NCBI RefSeq assembly: GCF_003860345.1
Contig: NZ_CP034179.1
Location: 3,208,001-3,272,000, forward strand
Reading direction: 5' to 3'
DNA length: 64,000 nucleotides
Source of the DNA: Caenibius tardaugens NBRC 16725
GTDB taxonomy: Bacteria; Pseudomonadota; Alphaproteobacteria; Sphingomonadales; Sphingomonadaceae
Position numbers and translations under genes: made by a program. This document shows, piece after piece, positions 17,680 to 25,584 of the stretch (position 1 is its first letter; each line of letters begins with the position of its first letter). The notes under the pieces are model-generated. The model was not told the DNA's origin. It saw only the letters and a list, made by a program, of their open reading frames with translations, and made no database searches.

Positions 17680-18657
17680 ATGAAGCTCCTCAAGCTCGTT
17701 CCCGACAATACCAATATCCACTTCTTGAAGTGGCAGTGGCCGTTTTTCATCAGCAATATCCTGGCGATGATCGGCGCGGTGGTGCTGTTGTTCACGCATG
17801 GTCTCAATCTGGGCGTCGACTTCGTCGGCGGGCAGATGATCCGGGCCACGTTCGTCGAAAGCACTGTGGCGCCGGTTGCGGACCTGCGGGAGAGTGTCGG
17901 TAAACTCGGTTATGGCGAACCGATCATCCAGCAGTTCGGAAAGCCCAACGAGGTGTCGATCCGGATGAAGCTGCCGGAAGGCGCGGAAGATCATGCCGAA
18001 CTGGCCGATGCGATGGCCAACAAGATCACCGGCACGCTCAAACAGACCTATCCGGGTGTGCGGATCGACGGGGTCGATTCGGTGTCGGGCAAAGTTTCGG
18101 GCGAACTGTTCAAGACCGGTATGCTGGCGCTGTTGCTGGCGATGGTCGGCATCTCGATCTACATCTGGGTGCGGTTCGAATGGCAGTTCGGCGTGGGTGC
18201 CCTGTTCGCGCTGGTGCAGGATTTGCTGCTGACAATCGGCATGTTCTCGCTCACGCAGATGGAGTTCGATCTGAACATCGTGGCGGCCTTGCTCACCCTG
18301 CTGGGCTATTCGCTGAACGACAAGATCGTGGTCTATGACCGCATCCGCGAAAACCTCAAAAAGTATCGCAAGATGCCGATGCCGGAACTGCTCGATCTTT
18401 CCGTGAACGAGACGTTGTCACGCACTGTGGCAACCTCGCTGGCGGTGCTGATCATGCTGTTCTCGTTGCTCCTGCTTGGTCCGGATGTGATCTTTGGTTT
18501 TACCGCCGCTATCACGCTCGGCATTTTCGTCGGGACCTATAGCTCGATCTTCATGTCGGCGCCGATCCTGATCTGGCTTGGCGTGACGCAATCGAGCTTC
18601 GTGCCCGCTGACAGCGGCTCGGACAGCCCGAAAAAGGCTGCCATCGACGAAGCGTAA
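17680..18657 (+). CDS. secF: Protein translocase subunit SecF
   Basis: A 325-residue partner of SecD. It contains the SecF signature LNLGVDFVGGQMIRATF after the first transmembrane helix, then a short periplasmic domain and five helices with LLTLLGYSLNDKIVVYDRIRE. ATG 17680 is chosen because GAGAGGAGAGG lies just upstream; the adjacent TTG 17677 would add one residue. The C-terminus is a short hydrophilic tail (DSGSDSPKKAAIDEA). Confidence 0.97.
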   Translation: MKLLKLVPDNTNIHFLKWQWPFFISNILAMIGAVVLLFTHGLNLGVDFVGGQMIRATFVESTVAPVADLRESVGKLGYGEPIIQQFGKPNEVSIRMKLPEGAEDHAELADAMANKITGTLKQTYPGVRIDGVDSVSGKVSGELFKTGMLALLLAMVGISIYIWVRFEWQFGVGALFALVQDLLLTIGMFSLTQMEFDLNIVAALLTLLGYSLNDKIVVYDRIRENLKKYRKMPMPELLDLSVNETLSRTVATSLAVLIMLFSLLLLGPDVIFGFTAAITLGIFVGTYSSIFMSAPILIWLGVTQSSFVPADSGSDSPKKAAIDEA

Positions 18658-18667
18658 GGACAATGGT

Positions 18668-18696
18668 TGGCCGGCGCGCCTAGTGTGCGCCGGCCA
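18668..18696. terminator. Hairpin between convergent secF and glycosyltransferase genes
   Basis: TGGCCGGCGC (18668-18677) pairs perfectly with GCGCCGGCCA (18687-18696) around a 9-base loop that holds the stop codon of the minus-strand gene. It is symmetrical and placed where two transcripts meet, so a bidirectional terminator is likely, although the T-run is short. Confidence 0.5.
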
Positions 18697-19873
18697 GACT
18701 TTCGTACCAGGCGGCAAGCGCGGCCGCATTGTTTTCCCAACTGAAGGGCGCCGCATGCGCCGCCACCACCGCCGGATCGCGCGGTGAGGAGAGCAGATCG
18801 CGCACCGCTGCTGCAATGGCGCGGGAATCGCGCGGAACGATCAGCCCGGCGCTGTCGTCTTTCACCAGTTCGCGCGCGCCACCGGCTTCGGTGATCACCA
18901 GCGGCGTGCCGCAGGCAAGTGCTTCCACCCAGGCGTTGGCCAGGCCTTCGCTGGCGGATGGCAGGACCATCGCGTCGCAGGCTGCCAGCACCAGCGGCAA
19001 AGCCGTGTGGTCGAGCGAACCGAGAAAATGCACGCGTTCCGCGACCCCCAGTTCCTTCGCCAGATCGCGCAGCAGGCTTTCGTCCTGCCCCTTGCCGACA
19101 AGCAGGAGATGGGCATCGGGCAGGTCGGGTAGCGCGCGGATGACATAAGCCTGCCCCTTGCGCGGGATCAGGGCGCCAACCGTAGCCAGCAGGCGGCCTG
19201 ACGCGGGCAGGGCGGTGCCATGCAGGGATGCTAAGTGCCTGCGCGTTTCGGCCCTGTTGCGGGGGTGAAACAAGGTGCGGTCCAGCCCGGTATAATGCAG
19301 GGACATCCTGTCTGACGGCAGGCCAATGGTGGCCATATCGTCGGCAAGGGCGCGGCTGACCGCCAACAATCCTGTCGCGCCATCCGCAGCCTCACGCATC
19401 ATGCGCAAGGCATAGGGTTTGCGCCCCCAAAACGAGATATCCGCCCCGCGCGCCTTGATGGAATAGGGCACATTCAGCGCGGCGGCGATCCGGGCAATCG
19501 CAGGGCCATCGGGGTAAAAGAACTGCGCGTCGATCACGTCGAACGGCTTCTCGGCATGAAGCCGCCGGACCAGGGGCAAAGCGGCGCGCACGATCGCGCC
19601 CGGGTTGAACCGTCCACCCACGCGCGGGATCAGGGTGAAGCGAGGCCGATAGACTTGCACACCGCCTTCCACGCCATCCAATGCTGCATCACGCAAGGCG
19701 CGATAGGGGCCGAAAGCTATCGGCGGGATGCCGATCGGATTGACGACCGTGACATCCCAGTCGCCCCGCGCGGCCAGTGCTTCGAGACTGCGCGCGACGA
19801 AGGTGCCGAAGCGGGGGGACAGGGCATTGGGGTAAAGGGTCGAAAGAGAAAGAACCCGGCGCGATGCGATCAT
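18680..19873 (-). CDS. Glycosyltransferase family 4 protein
   Basis: A 397-residue GT-B fold glycosyltransferase. The N-terminus RRVLSLSTLYPNALSPRFGTFVARS and the middle SGRLLATVGALIPRKGQAYVIRAL (a split motif around residues 200-225) are typical of GT4. The nucleotide-sugar site is LPSASEGLANAWVEALACG with the EGxxNxxxEAxA pattern. The likely role is surface polysaccharide or glycolipid synthesis; the sugar is not predictable. The start ATG 19873 overlaps the stop of the upstream regulator gene (ATGA), so translation is probably coupled. Confidence 0.88.
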   Translation of the reverse strand: MIASRRVLSLSTLYPNALSPRFGTFVARSLEALAARGDWDVTVVNPIGIPPIAFGPYRALRDAALDGVEGGVQVYRPRFTLIPRVGGRFNPGAIVRAALPLVRRLHAEKPFDVIDAQFFYPDGPAIARIAAALNVPYSIKARGADISFWGRKPYALRMMREAADGATGLLAVSRALADDMATIGLPSDRMSLHYTGLDRTLFHPRNRAETRRHLASLHGTALPASGRLLATVGALIPRKGQAYVIRALPDLPDAHLLLVGKGQDESLLRDLAKELGVAERVHFLGSLDHTALPLVLAACDAMVLPSASEGLANAWVEALACGTPLVITEAGGARELVKDDSAGLIVPRDSRAIAAAVRDLLSSPRDPAVVAAHAAPFSWENNAAALAAWYESLAGAH

Positions 19874-20442
19874 AGTTTGCGCACCAGCATATGCGCAACG
19901 GCCAGCCATGGGGGATTGTCGATGACGATCTGCCGCTGTCCGATACCCGGGGGCAGAAGCCCGACAAGCGTGCCGCTGCGGTCGATCAGGCGGCCGAAAG
20001 CGAAGCGCCCGCCCTTGCGCGGGACCAGTACGTCACGGTTGATAGCCTGGACACTGTCTTCCGGCGCAATCTGTCGCAGCCAGAGTTGATCGCCCGCACG
20101 ATATTCCCCGGCGCTGCTATCCACTGCGAGGCAAAGCAGCGCATCCCCTCCTGCCAGATCGCTGGGTAGAATGGCATCGCGCGGGTTGGCCAGCGCTTCC
20201 GCGCCGCTTTCCGTCAGGCGGGCGACAATCTGTGCCGGGGCGGCATCTTCACCACGCACCAGCATTTCGGGATCGACCCCCAGCGCCGCAGCAATGCGGT
20301 TCATCCAGCCGAGCGAAAGATTGCGCATCCCGGTTTCGAGCCGACCGATGGTCTGCGCCGTCGTTGCGGGTGCGCAGGCAGCGGCCACATCGGCCAGAGT
20401 CATGCCTTTTTCCTTGCGGATATCACGAATGCGATTGATCAC
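19870..20442 (-). CDS. XRE-family regulator with S24-like C-terminal domain
   Basis: A 190-residue protein. Residues 1-62 are a helix-turn-helix domain (IRKEKGMTLADVAAACAP, then TIGRLETGMRNLSLGWMNR). The rest resembles the LexA/S24 signal-peptidase-like fold: GDALLCLAVDSSAGEYRAGD, a later INRDVLVPRKGGRFAFGRL and LVGLLPPGIGQ. I do not see a clear catalytic Ser/Lys pair, so self-cleavage is uncertain. It overlaps the glycosyltransferase gene by ATGA, which suggests it controls its own transcript. The palindrome at 20460-20472 lies in its promoter. Confidence 0.8.
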   Translation of the reverse strand: MINRIRDIRKEKGMTLADVAAACAPATTAQTIGRLETGMRNLSLGWMNRIAAALGVDPEMLVRGEDAAPAQIVARLTESGAEALANPRDAILPSDLAGGDALLCLAVDSSAGEYRAGDQLWLRQIAPEDSVQAINRDVLVPRKGGRFAFGRLIDRSGTLVGLLPPGIGQRQIVIDNPPWLAVAHMLVRKL

Positions 20443-20459
20443 CGCGCAATCCCCATAAT

Positions 20460-20472
20460 AACCAAATTGGTT
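20460..20472. promoter_or_regulatory. Palindromic operator candidate upstream of the XRE regulator
   Basis: AACCAAATTGGTT is a perfect 6+1+6 palindrome 18 bases from the regulator start codon. On the minus strand it lies just upstream of TTATTAT, a plausible -10 element. Its position suits autorepression by the neighbouring helix-turn-helix protein and could also affect the divergent DUF6456 gene. The protein-site pairing is inferred from position only. Confidence 0.45.
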
Positions 20473-20538
20473 TTTTCATTTTCCTACACGAACCGAACCT
20501 TGGCAAGTGCGAATGCACAATTGTGGAAGGATGGTCCT

Positions 20539-21012
20539 ATGCGTCGTGAACTTGCAGAACGGGAATTGGCGGATAACAGCGTGAACGGGGCGGGCCGACT
20601 GTGCCAGCGCCGCCGCAAGGTCACCGTCAATCTCGCGGAATCGCCGCTGGGCTGGCTGCATGCGCGCGGCCATATCGATGACCGCCTGTTTGCGGCGGGA
20701 GAAGCCTTGCGGTCTGATTTTGAACGGGCGCAACTGGCCCCGCGAACGACGATGCGGTGGGAACCGGTGCGGGTGCGCGGAGGGGGTGAGGCGGGGCTGA
20801 CGCCTACTGAACGGCAGATTGCCGCCAAGGCGCGTTTCGATGGGGCTCTTGCCACCGCAGGACGTGGATTGGCGGATATTCTCTGGCGGGTGGTCTGCGC
20901 GGGGGAAAGTGTACCCCATGCCGAAAAGGCGCTGAACTGGCCCGTGCGCAGTGGCAAATTGGTGCTGCGGCTGGCCTTGGACCGCGTGGCCGATTTCTAT
21001 CGGATACCCTGA
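20539..21012 (+). CDS. DUF6456 domain-containing protein
   Basis: A 157-residue basic protein with no membrane segment. The conserved core runs from NLAESPLGWLHARG through GLTPTERQIAAKARFDGAL to the end VRSGKLVLRLALDRVADFY, the pattern of alphaproteobacterial DUF6456 proteins. Some of these are annotated as helix-turn-helix-like; the function is not established. ATG 20539 is chosen because GGAAGGA precedes it at 20525-20531. Its 3' end overlaps the convergent glycosylase gene by 16 bases. Confidence 0.75.
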   Translation: MRRELAERELADNSVNGAGRLCQRRRKVTVNLAESPLGWLHARGHIDDRLFAAGEALRSDFERAQLAPRTTMRWEPVRVRGGGEAGLTPTERQIAAKARFDGALATAGRGLADILWRVVCAGESVPHAEKALNWPVRSGKLVLRLALDRVADFYRIP

Positions 21013-21578
21013 AGTATCCCCGCAATCCGTTCACGCAAGTGCGGCAGGACCGTGCTTTCGAACCATGGATTCTGCCGCATCCAGATTGTGCTGCGCCACG
21101 ATGGGTGCGGCAATGGCAGGAAATCGGGCGCATAAGCCGTGAAATTGCGGACCCGATCAGTCATGGAAAGGCGATCGCGCCCGCGCAGATAATATCCCTG
21201 GGCATGGCTGCCGACGAGCAAGGTCAGGCACTTTTCAGGCATCGCCGCCATGACTTTCGCATGCCATTGGGGCGCGCATTCCGGGCGGGGTGGGAGATCG
21301 GCGCTTTTGCCCTTGCCCGGATAACAGAAACCCATGGGTACGATCGCCACGTGTGCGGGATCATGCAGATCTTCGTGGGACAGCCCCGTCCATTCACACA
21401 GTCGCGCACCGCTGGCGTCATTCCACGGAATGCCGCTGGCGTGCACTTTCGATCCGGGGGCCTGACCGACGATCACCAGTCGCGATGTGGCCGAGAACTG
21501 CACGACAGGGCGCACGCCATGCGGCAGGAAGGCCTCGCACAGGCGGCAAGCGGCGATCGCGCGATGAAGGTCGGTCAT
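20997..21578 (-). CDS. Uracil-DNA glycosylase family protein
   Basis: A 193-residue protein of the UDG superfamily. Motif A is LVIVGQAPGSKVHASGIPWN, and the C-terminal motif is LPLPHPSWRST. Four cysteines (CRLC near the N-terminus, and the two in GFCYPGKG and RPEC) are spaced so that they could hold an iron-sulfur cluster, as in family 4/5 enzymes. The likely role is removal of uracil or damaged bases, but the exact family is not certain. ATG 21578 starts MTDLHRAIAACRLC. The frame is open upstream without family similarity. Confidence 0.8.
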   Translation of the reverse strand: MTDLHRAIAACRLCEAFLPHGVRPVVQFSATSRLVIVGQAPGSKVHASGIPWNDASGARLCEWTGLSHEDLHDPAHVAIVPMGFCYPGKGKSADLPPRPECAPQWHAKVMAAMPEKCLTLLVGSHAQGYYLRGRDRLSMTDRVRNFTAYAPDFLPLPHPSWRSTIWMRQNPWFESTVLPHLRERIAGILQGIR

Positions 21579-21633
21579 GGAAAAGCAGGTAAGGCGGGCG
21601 TGATCGCGTTCAAGCCCGGGCCTTATGTTGCGA

Positions 21634-23415
21634 TCACAGTGCCTCGACCATTTCCGCCAGTTCGAGCCAGCGTTCCTCGGCCGCATCCTTCTCGACGCGG
21701 GCCTTGTCGATCGCGGCGGTCAGCGACGCGAACTTTTTCGGATCGCTGGTGTAAAGCGCCGGGTCCGACAGCGCAGCCTCGTCACGCGCGATATGCGCTT
21801 CGAGTTCCGCGATCCGGTCGGGCAGCAGATCGAAATCGCGCTGATCCTTGTAACTGAGCTTGGTCTTCTTTGGCGGCGGGGGCGGAGCGATTTCCACCCT
21901 TGCGGCTTTCACCTTGGTTGGCGCGACGCGCTGTTTGCGCTTGGCTTCCCAATCGGCATAGCCACCCGCGACGATATCCACGGCGCCGCTGCCATCGAGA
22001 CCCAGTGTTACCGTGACCGTGCGGTCGAGAAAATCGCGGTCGTGGCTGACAATCAGCACGGTGCCATCGTAATCGGCAATGACTTCCTGCAGCAGGTCGA
22101 GCGTTTCGAGGTCGAGGTCGTTGGTCGGTTCGTCCAATACCAGAAGGTTGGATTTACGGGAAAATTCCCGCGCGAGCAGCAGGCGGGACCGTTCACCACC
22201 CGACAGGACCCCGACTTTCATATCGACAATACCGGGATCGAACAGGAATTCCTTGAGATAGCCCTGAATGTGTTTGCGCACGCCCTGCACATCGATCCAG
22301 TCGCCGCCTTCGGCCAGAATTTGGCGGACGGTCTTTTCGGGCGAGATCAGGCTGCGCTGCTGATCGATCACGATCCCGGTCAGCGTTTTGGCCAGCGTGA
22401 CCGTGCCTTCATCGGGGGAAAGTTCGCCTGTCAGCAATTTCAACAGGGTGCTTTTACCCGCGCCGTTCGACCCGACCACGCCAATGCGATCCCCCCGCTG
22501 GATACGCAGCGAGAAGTCCTTGATAATCGTGCGGTCGCCGAACCGCTTGGTCACATGTTCGGCAACGATAACCGACTTGGTCTTGGAATCGTCATTCGAC
22601 AGCGCGAGTTTCGCATTGCCGGTGGGTGAGAGCATCGATGCGCGTTGGGCGCGCATCTCGTACAGCTTTTCAAGCCGACCCTGATTGCGCTTGCGCCGGG
22701 CGGTAACCCCGCGTTCGAGCCAATGCGCCTCGATCTTCAGTTTGGCGTCGAGCCGTTCGGCGGCGCGCGCCTGTTCGGCGAAGACCTGTTCTTCCCACGC
22801 TTCATACCCGCCAAAGCCGATTTCCCGGCGGCGTAACGATCCCTGGTCGAGCCAGAGTGTCGCCCGGGTCAGCCGGGTGAGGAACGTACGGTCGTGGCTA
22901 ATGACTACGAATGCGCCGTTGTAGCGGCCCAGCCAGTCTTCCAGCCAATCGATGGCCCCCAGATCGAGATGGTTGGTCGGCTCGTCCAGCAGCAGCAGAT
23001 CCGGTTCGCTCGCCAGCGCGCGGGCAAGCGCGGTGCGCCGCCGTTCGCCCCCGCTGGCGCTGGCCGCGCTGCGCGACAGATCGATCCCGATCTGCCCGGC
23101 AATCGCTTCCACTTCGTGCTGCGCGGGCGCGTGCTCCCCCGCAATGGCGAAATCGAGCAAGGTGTCGAACCCGGAAAAGTCGGGTTCCTGTTCCAGCATG
23201 ACCACTCTCGTCCCCGGCTGGACCGTGCGGGTGCCCGCATCTGCTTCGATCCGGTTGGCGATCAGTTTGAGCAAGGTGGTTTTGCCCGCGCCATTGCGCC
23301 CGATCAGCGCGATCCGATCGCGCGGGGCGATATGCAGGTTGATATCCTGAAAGAGCCAGCCCGCGCCCTGAATCAGGCCGAGGCTTTCCCAACTGAGAAT
23401 AGGGGGAGGTGCCAT
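21634..23415 (-). CDS. ABC-F family ATP-binding cassette protein (Uup-like)
   Basis: A 593-residue soluble protein with two ABC ATPase modules and no membrane domain. Walker A sites are GRNGAGKTT and GSNGAGKST; the signature motifs are SASGGERRRTALARAL and LSGGERSRLLLARE; Walker B segments are LLLLDEPTNHLDL and LLVLDEPTNDLDLE. A charged C-terminal helical tail (KTKLSYKDQRDFDLLPDRIA onwards) resembles the Uup coiled coil. ABC-F proteins act on ribosomes or DNA-related processes. ATG 23415 is chosen because MAPPPILSWESLGL starts the first module; the upstream open frame runs through the palindromic repeats. Confidence 0.9.
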   Translation of the reverse strand: MAPPPILSWESLGLIQGAGWLFQDINLHIAPRDRIALIGRNGAGKTTLLKLIANRIEADAGTRTVQPGTRVVMLEQEPDFSGFDTLLDFAIAGEHAPAQHEVEAIAGQIGIDLSRSAASASGGERRRTALARALASEPDLLLLDEPTNHLDLGAIDWLEDWLGRYNGAFVVISHDRTFLTRLTRATLWLDQGSLRRREIGFGGYEAWEEQVFAEQARAAERLDAKLKIEAHWLERGVTARRKRNQGRLEKLYEMRAQRASMLSPTGNAKLALSNDDSKTKSVIVAEHVTKRFGDRTIIKDFSLRIQRGDRIGVVGSNGAGKSTLLKLLTGELSPDEGTVTLAKTLTGIVIDQQRSLISPEKTVRQILAEGGDWIDVQGVRKHIQGYLKEFLFDPGIVDMKVGVLSGGERSRLLLAREFSRKSNLLVLDEPTNDLDLETLDLLQEVIADYDGTVLIVSHDRDFLDRTVTVTLGLDGSGAVDIVAGGYADWEAKRKQRVAPTKVKAARVEIAPPPPPKKTKLSYKDQRDFDLLPDRIAELEAHIARDEAALSDPALYTSDPKKFASLTAAIDKARVEKDAAEERWLELAEMVEAL

Positions 23416-23429
23416 GGGGGCCCCATAGA

Positions 23430-23474
23430 GCATCGCGCAAAAAAGTGGGAACCGGTTTTTTGCACAAGCGATGC
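23430..23474. repeat. REP-like palindromic element, complete copy
   Basis: A 45-base imperfect palindrome. The arms are GCATCGC (23430-23436) with GCGATGC (23468-23474) and GCAAAAAA (23437-23444) with TTTTTTGC (23456-23463), around a core containing AACCGGTT. It is intergenic, between the ABC-F and SIMPL genes. Elements with the core CGCAAAAAAGTGGGAACCGG are, from memory, dispersed in many alphaproteobacterial genomes. Confidence 0.75.
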
Positions 23475-23487
23475 GTAGGGCAGGCGC

Positions 23488-23513
23488 GCATCGCGCAAAA
23501 AAGTGGGAACCGG
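23488..23513. repeat. REP-like element, half copy
   Basis: The first 26 bases of the element at 23430-23474 recur exactly, in the same orientation, 58 bases downstream. They are followed by a different right side with its own small palindrome (CCGGGTTTCCCGG). It looks like a truncated or rearranged second copy. Confidence 0.7.
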
Positions 23514-23682
23514 GTTTCCCGGCACCGCAAGGTCTTGGAACTATGTGCGGAAGAGGGCGCACGGATGCGTCTTGTCCCATGAATGGTGTCTCGCTTTCGT
23601 TCCGGCTCTGGAACCACTCCGTTCACCGATGCGTAATTCAGACTGCGGCAGCGACGCCGCATTCACCATGGGAGTTTCTCAG

Positions 23683-24396
23683 ATGATCCGATTTGCCTTG
23701 CCGTTGCTCGCCGTCGCCGCGATGGCTTCCCCCGCTATGGCGGCCGATGTGCAAATTCAGGCACAGGGCCCGGTGGTCGAACTGAGCGTAAGCGAAGTCG
23801 TGAAGGCGCGGCCGGACATTGCCAATGTCGGATCGGGTGTCTCGACACTGGCGCCGACAGCGGTTGCCGCCATGCAGCAGAATGCCAAGGCGATGGATGC
23901 AGTTATTGCCCGGATCAAGGCACTGGGTATCGCGAAGGACGATATCCAGACGGCGGGCATCAACCTTTCGGCGCAGTACGATTATGATCAGGCAGCACGG
24001 AAACAGGTGTTTCGCGGATATCAGGCCTCGAACACAGTGAATGTCACCTTGCGTGATGTGGCCAAGGTTGGACAGGTGCTTGATGCGCTGGTGGCCGCCG
24101 GCGCAACCGATATCAACGGGCCGGTACTCGCGATAGACGATGAAACGACCGCCAAGGCGCAGGCGCGCAAGGCCGCGATGGAACGCGCGCGTACGCAGGC
24201 GCTCGAATATGCGAAGCTGGCCGGATACGCGGACATCCGTTTGCTGGACATCAGCGAATCGATCAATATTGGCCGTCCGATGATGCTGGAGAAAGCCGTG
24301 GCCGCAGACGCGATCATGAACACCTCGACGCCGGTTGAACCGGGCCTTGTGGGCACTGGCGTGAATGTCACAGTGACGTATGAAATGGTGCGCTGA
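23683..24396 (+). CDS. SIMPL domain periplasmic protein
   Basis: A 237-residue exported protein. It has a signal peptide (MIRFALPLLAVAAMASPAMA, cleaved after AMA), then the SIMPL/DUF541 pattern with VSEVVKARPDIANVGSGVST, QTAGINLSAQYDYD, VTLRDVAKVGQVLDALVAAG and ERARTQALEYAKLAGY. The family includes the oxidative-stress-related protein YggE, and its biochemical role is unclear. ATG 23683 has GGGAG upstream; an in-frame ATG 15 bases earlier is possible. Confidence 0.85.
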   Translation: MIRFALPLLAVAAMASPAMAADVQIQAQGPVVELSVSEVVKARPDIANVGSGVSTLAPTAVAAMQQNAKAMDAVIARIKALGIAKDDIQTAGINLSAQYDYDQAARKQVFRGYQASNTVNVTLRDVAKVGQVLDALVAAGATDINGPVLAIDDETTAKAQARKAAMERARTQALEYAKLAGYADIRLLDISESINIGRPMMLEKAVAADAIMNTSTPVEPGLVGTGVNVTVTYEMVR

Positions 24397-24465
24397 TTTC
24401 TGAACACGTGCCGGTTGTGTCATTCACAACTTGTTCAAACCTGCGGTGCTAGGCACAAGGACGTT

Positions 24466-24783
24466 ATGCGAAAGGCTCTCGTCCTTGTCCTCTCCGGTGC
24501 GTTTGGCTGCACCCTGTCCCTCAGTCCGGTTTCGGCGTTGACTGCCCATGCGCAGGATCACGACGATCAGGGGCAGGTGCGCAAGGAAATGCGCGCGGGG
24601 AATGTCCGTTCGCTCCGTGAAATCGAAGGGGCTGTGCTCCCGCAGATGCGCGGTATGCAATACCTTGGCCCCGAATATGATGCAGGTGCGATGGCATACC
24701 GGCTCAAGTTCATTCGTGACGGGCGGGTTGTGTTTGTTGATATCGATGCCCGATCGGGCCGTGTTATCAAACGGTCAAACTGA
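24466..24783 (+). CDS. PepSY domain-containing secreted protein
   Basis: A 105-residue protein with an N-terminal signal peptide (residues 1-29, ending ALTAHAQ) and one PepSY-type domain: GNVRSLREIEGAVLPQM, YRLKFIRDGRVVFVDIDA and the ending RSGRVIKRS. PepSY proteins are thought to regulate proteases or to sense envelope state. It sits 123 bases upstream of a two-component pair, an arrangement often seen for PepSY-linked sensory systems. The start ATG 24466 has CAAGGA upstream. Confidence 0.8.
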   Translation: MRKALVLVLSGAFGCTLSLSPVSALTAHAQDHDDQGQVRKEMRAGNVRSLREIEGAVLPQMRGMQYLGPEYDAGAMAYRLKFIRDGRVVFVDIDARSGRVIKRSN

Positions 24784-24906
24784 CCGGAATTTGCCCTTTT
24801 TTGGTTCCCGAACGTCCCGATCGGTCGTGGCGCGCGTTACTGCTCGCTTGACGCTTCGTGTTGCAGGGGCCACTTGAAACGGCTTGTTGCATATGAGGGT
24901 TGAGGC

Positions 24907-25584
24907 ATGCGTATCCTGATTGTCGAGGACGAACCCACGCTGGGCCAGCAGCTCAAATCCACGCTGGAACAGACCGGTTATGCGGTCGATCTGTCCACCG
25001 ATGGCGAAGATGGCCATTTCATGGGATCGACGGAGGATTACGACGCGGTGATCCTCGATCTCGGCTTGCCCGAGATTGACGGGCTTTCCGTGCTGGGCAT
25101 GTGGCGCCGGGAAGGGCGCCATTTCCCCGTGCTGGTCCTGACCGCGCGTGACAGCTGGTCGGACAAAGTGGCCGGGCTGGATGCCGGGGCGGACGATTAT
25201 CTCGCCAAACCGTTCCAGACCGAAGAACTGATCGCCCGCCTGCGCGCGCTGATCCGCCGCGCTTCGGGCAATACCTCATCGGAACTCATTGCTGGCGATG
25301 TCCGGCTGGATACGCGTTCGGGCCGGGTCACACTGGCGGGCGAACCGGTCAAGCTGACCGCGCAGGAATACAAACTGCTGTCCTATCTGATGCACCACAA
25401 GGGCAAGGTAGTCAGCCGCACCGAACTGATCGAGCATATCTACGATCAGGATTTTGACCGCGATTCGAACACGATCGAGGTCTTTGTCACGCGCATCCGC
25501 AAGAAGTTGGGCGCTGATGTCATCACAACGATCCGTGGCCTTGGATACAGTCTCGACGATCCCGCCGAACATCCGCGCGGCTGA
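24907..25584 (+). CDS. OmpR-family response regulator
   Basis: A 225-residue regulator. The receiver domain has the acidic pair in IVEDEP, the phospho-acceptor Asp51 (AVILDLGLP), the conserved T/S in LTARDSW and Lys in DYLAKPF. The C-terminal winged helix runs from VRLDTRSGRVTLAGEPVKL to FVTRIRKKLGADVITTIRG. It resembles PhoP/QseB-type regulators and is paired with the overlapping histidine kinase gene. The PepSY gene upstream may be a target or a sensor partner. Confidence 0.92.
   Translation: MRILIVEDEPTLGQQLKSTLEQTGYAVDLSTDGEDGHFMGSTEDYDAVILDLGLPEIDGLSVLGMWRREGRHFPVLVLTARDSWSDKVAGLDAGADDYLAKPFQTEELIARLRALIRRASGNTSSELIAGDVRLDTRSGRVTLAGEPVKLTAQEYKLLSYLMHHKGKVVSRTELIEHIYDQDFDRDSNTIEVFVTRIRKKLGADVITTIRGLGYSLDDPAEHPRG

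Noticed and set aside
16146-17864. A 572-codon open frame on the minus strand opposite secD
   Set aside because: It is the complement of well conserved secD/secF sequence with biased antisense composition; no ribosome site or domain was seen.
24784-24906. Riboswitch or attenuator ahead of the response regulator gene
   Set aside because: The 123-base gap has no stable hairpin with T-run or known motif. A weak TTGACG-type promoter is all that could be suggested.
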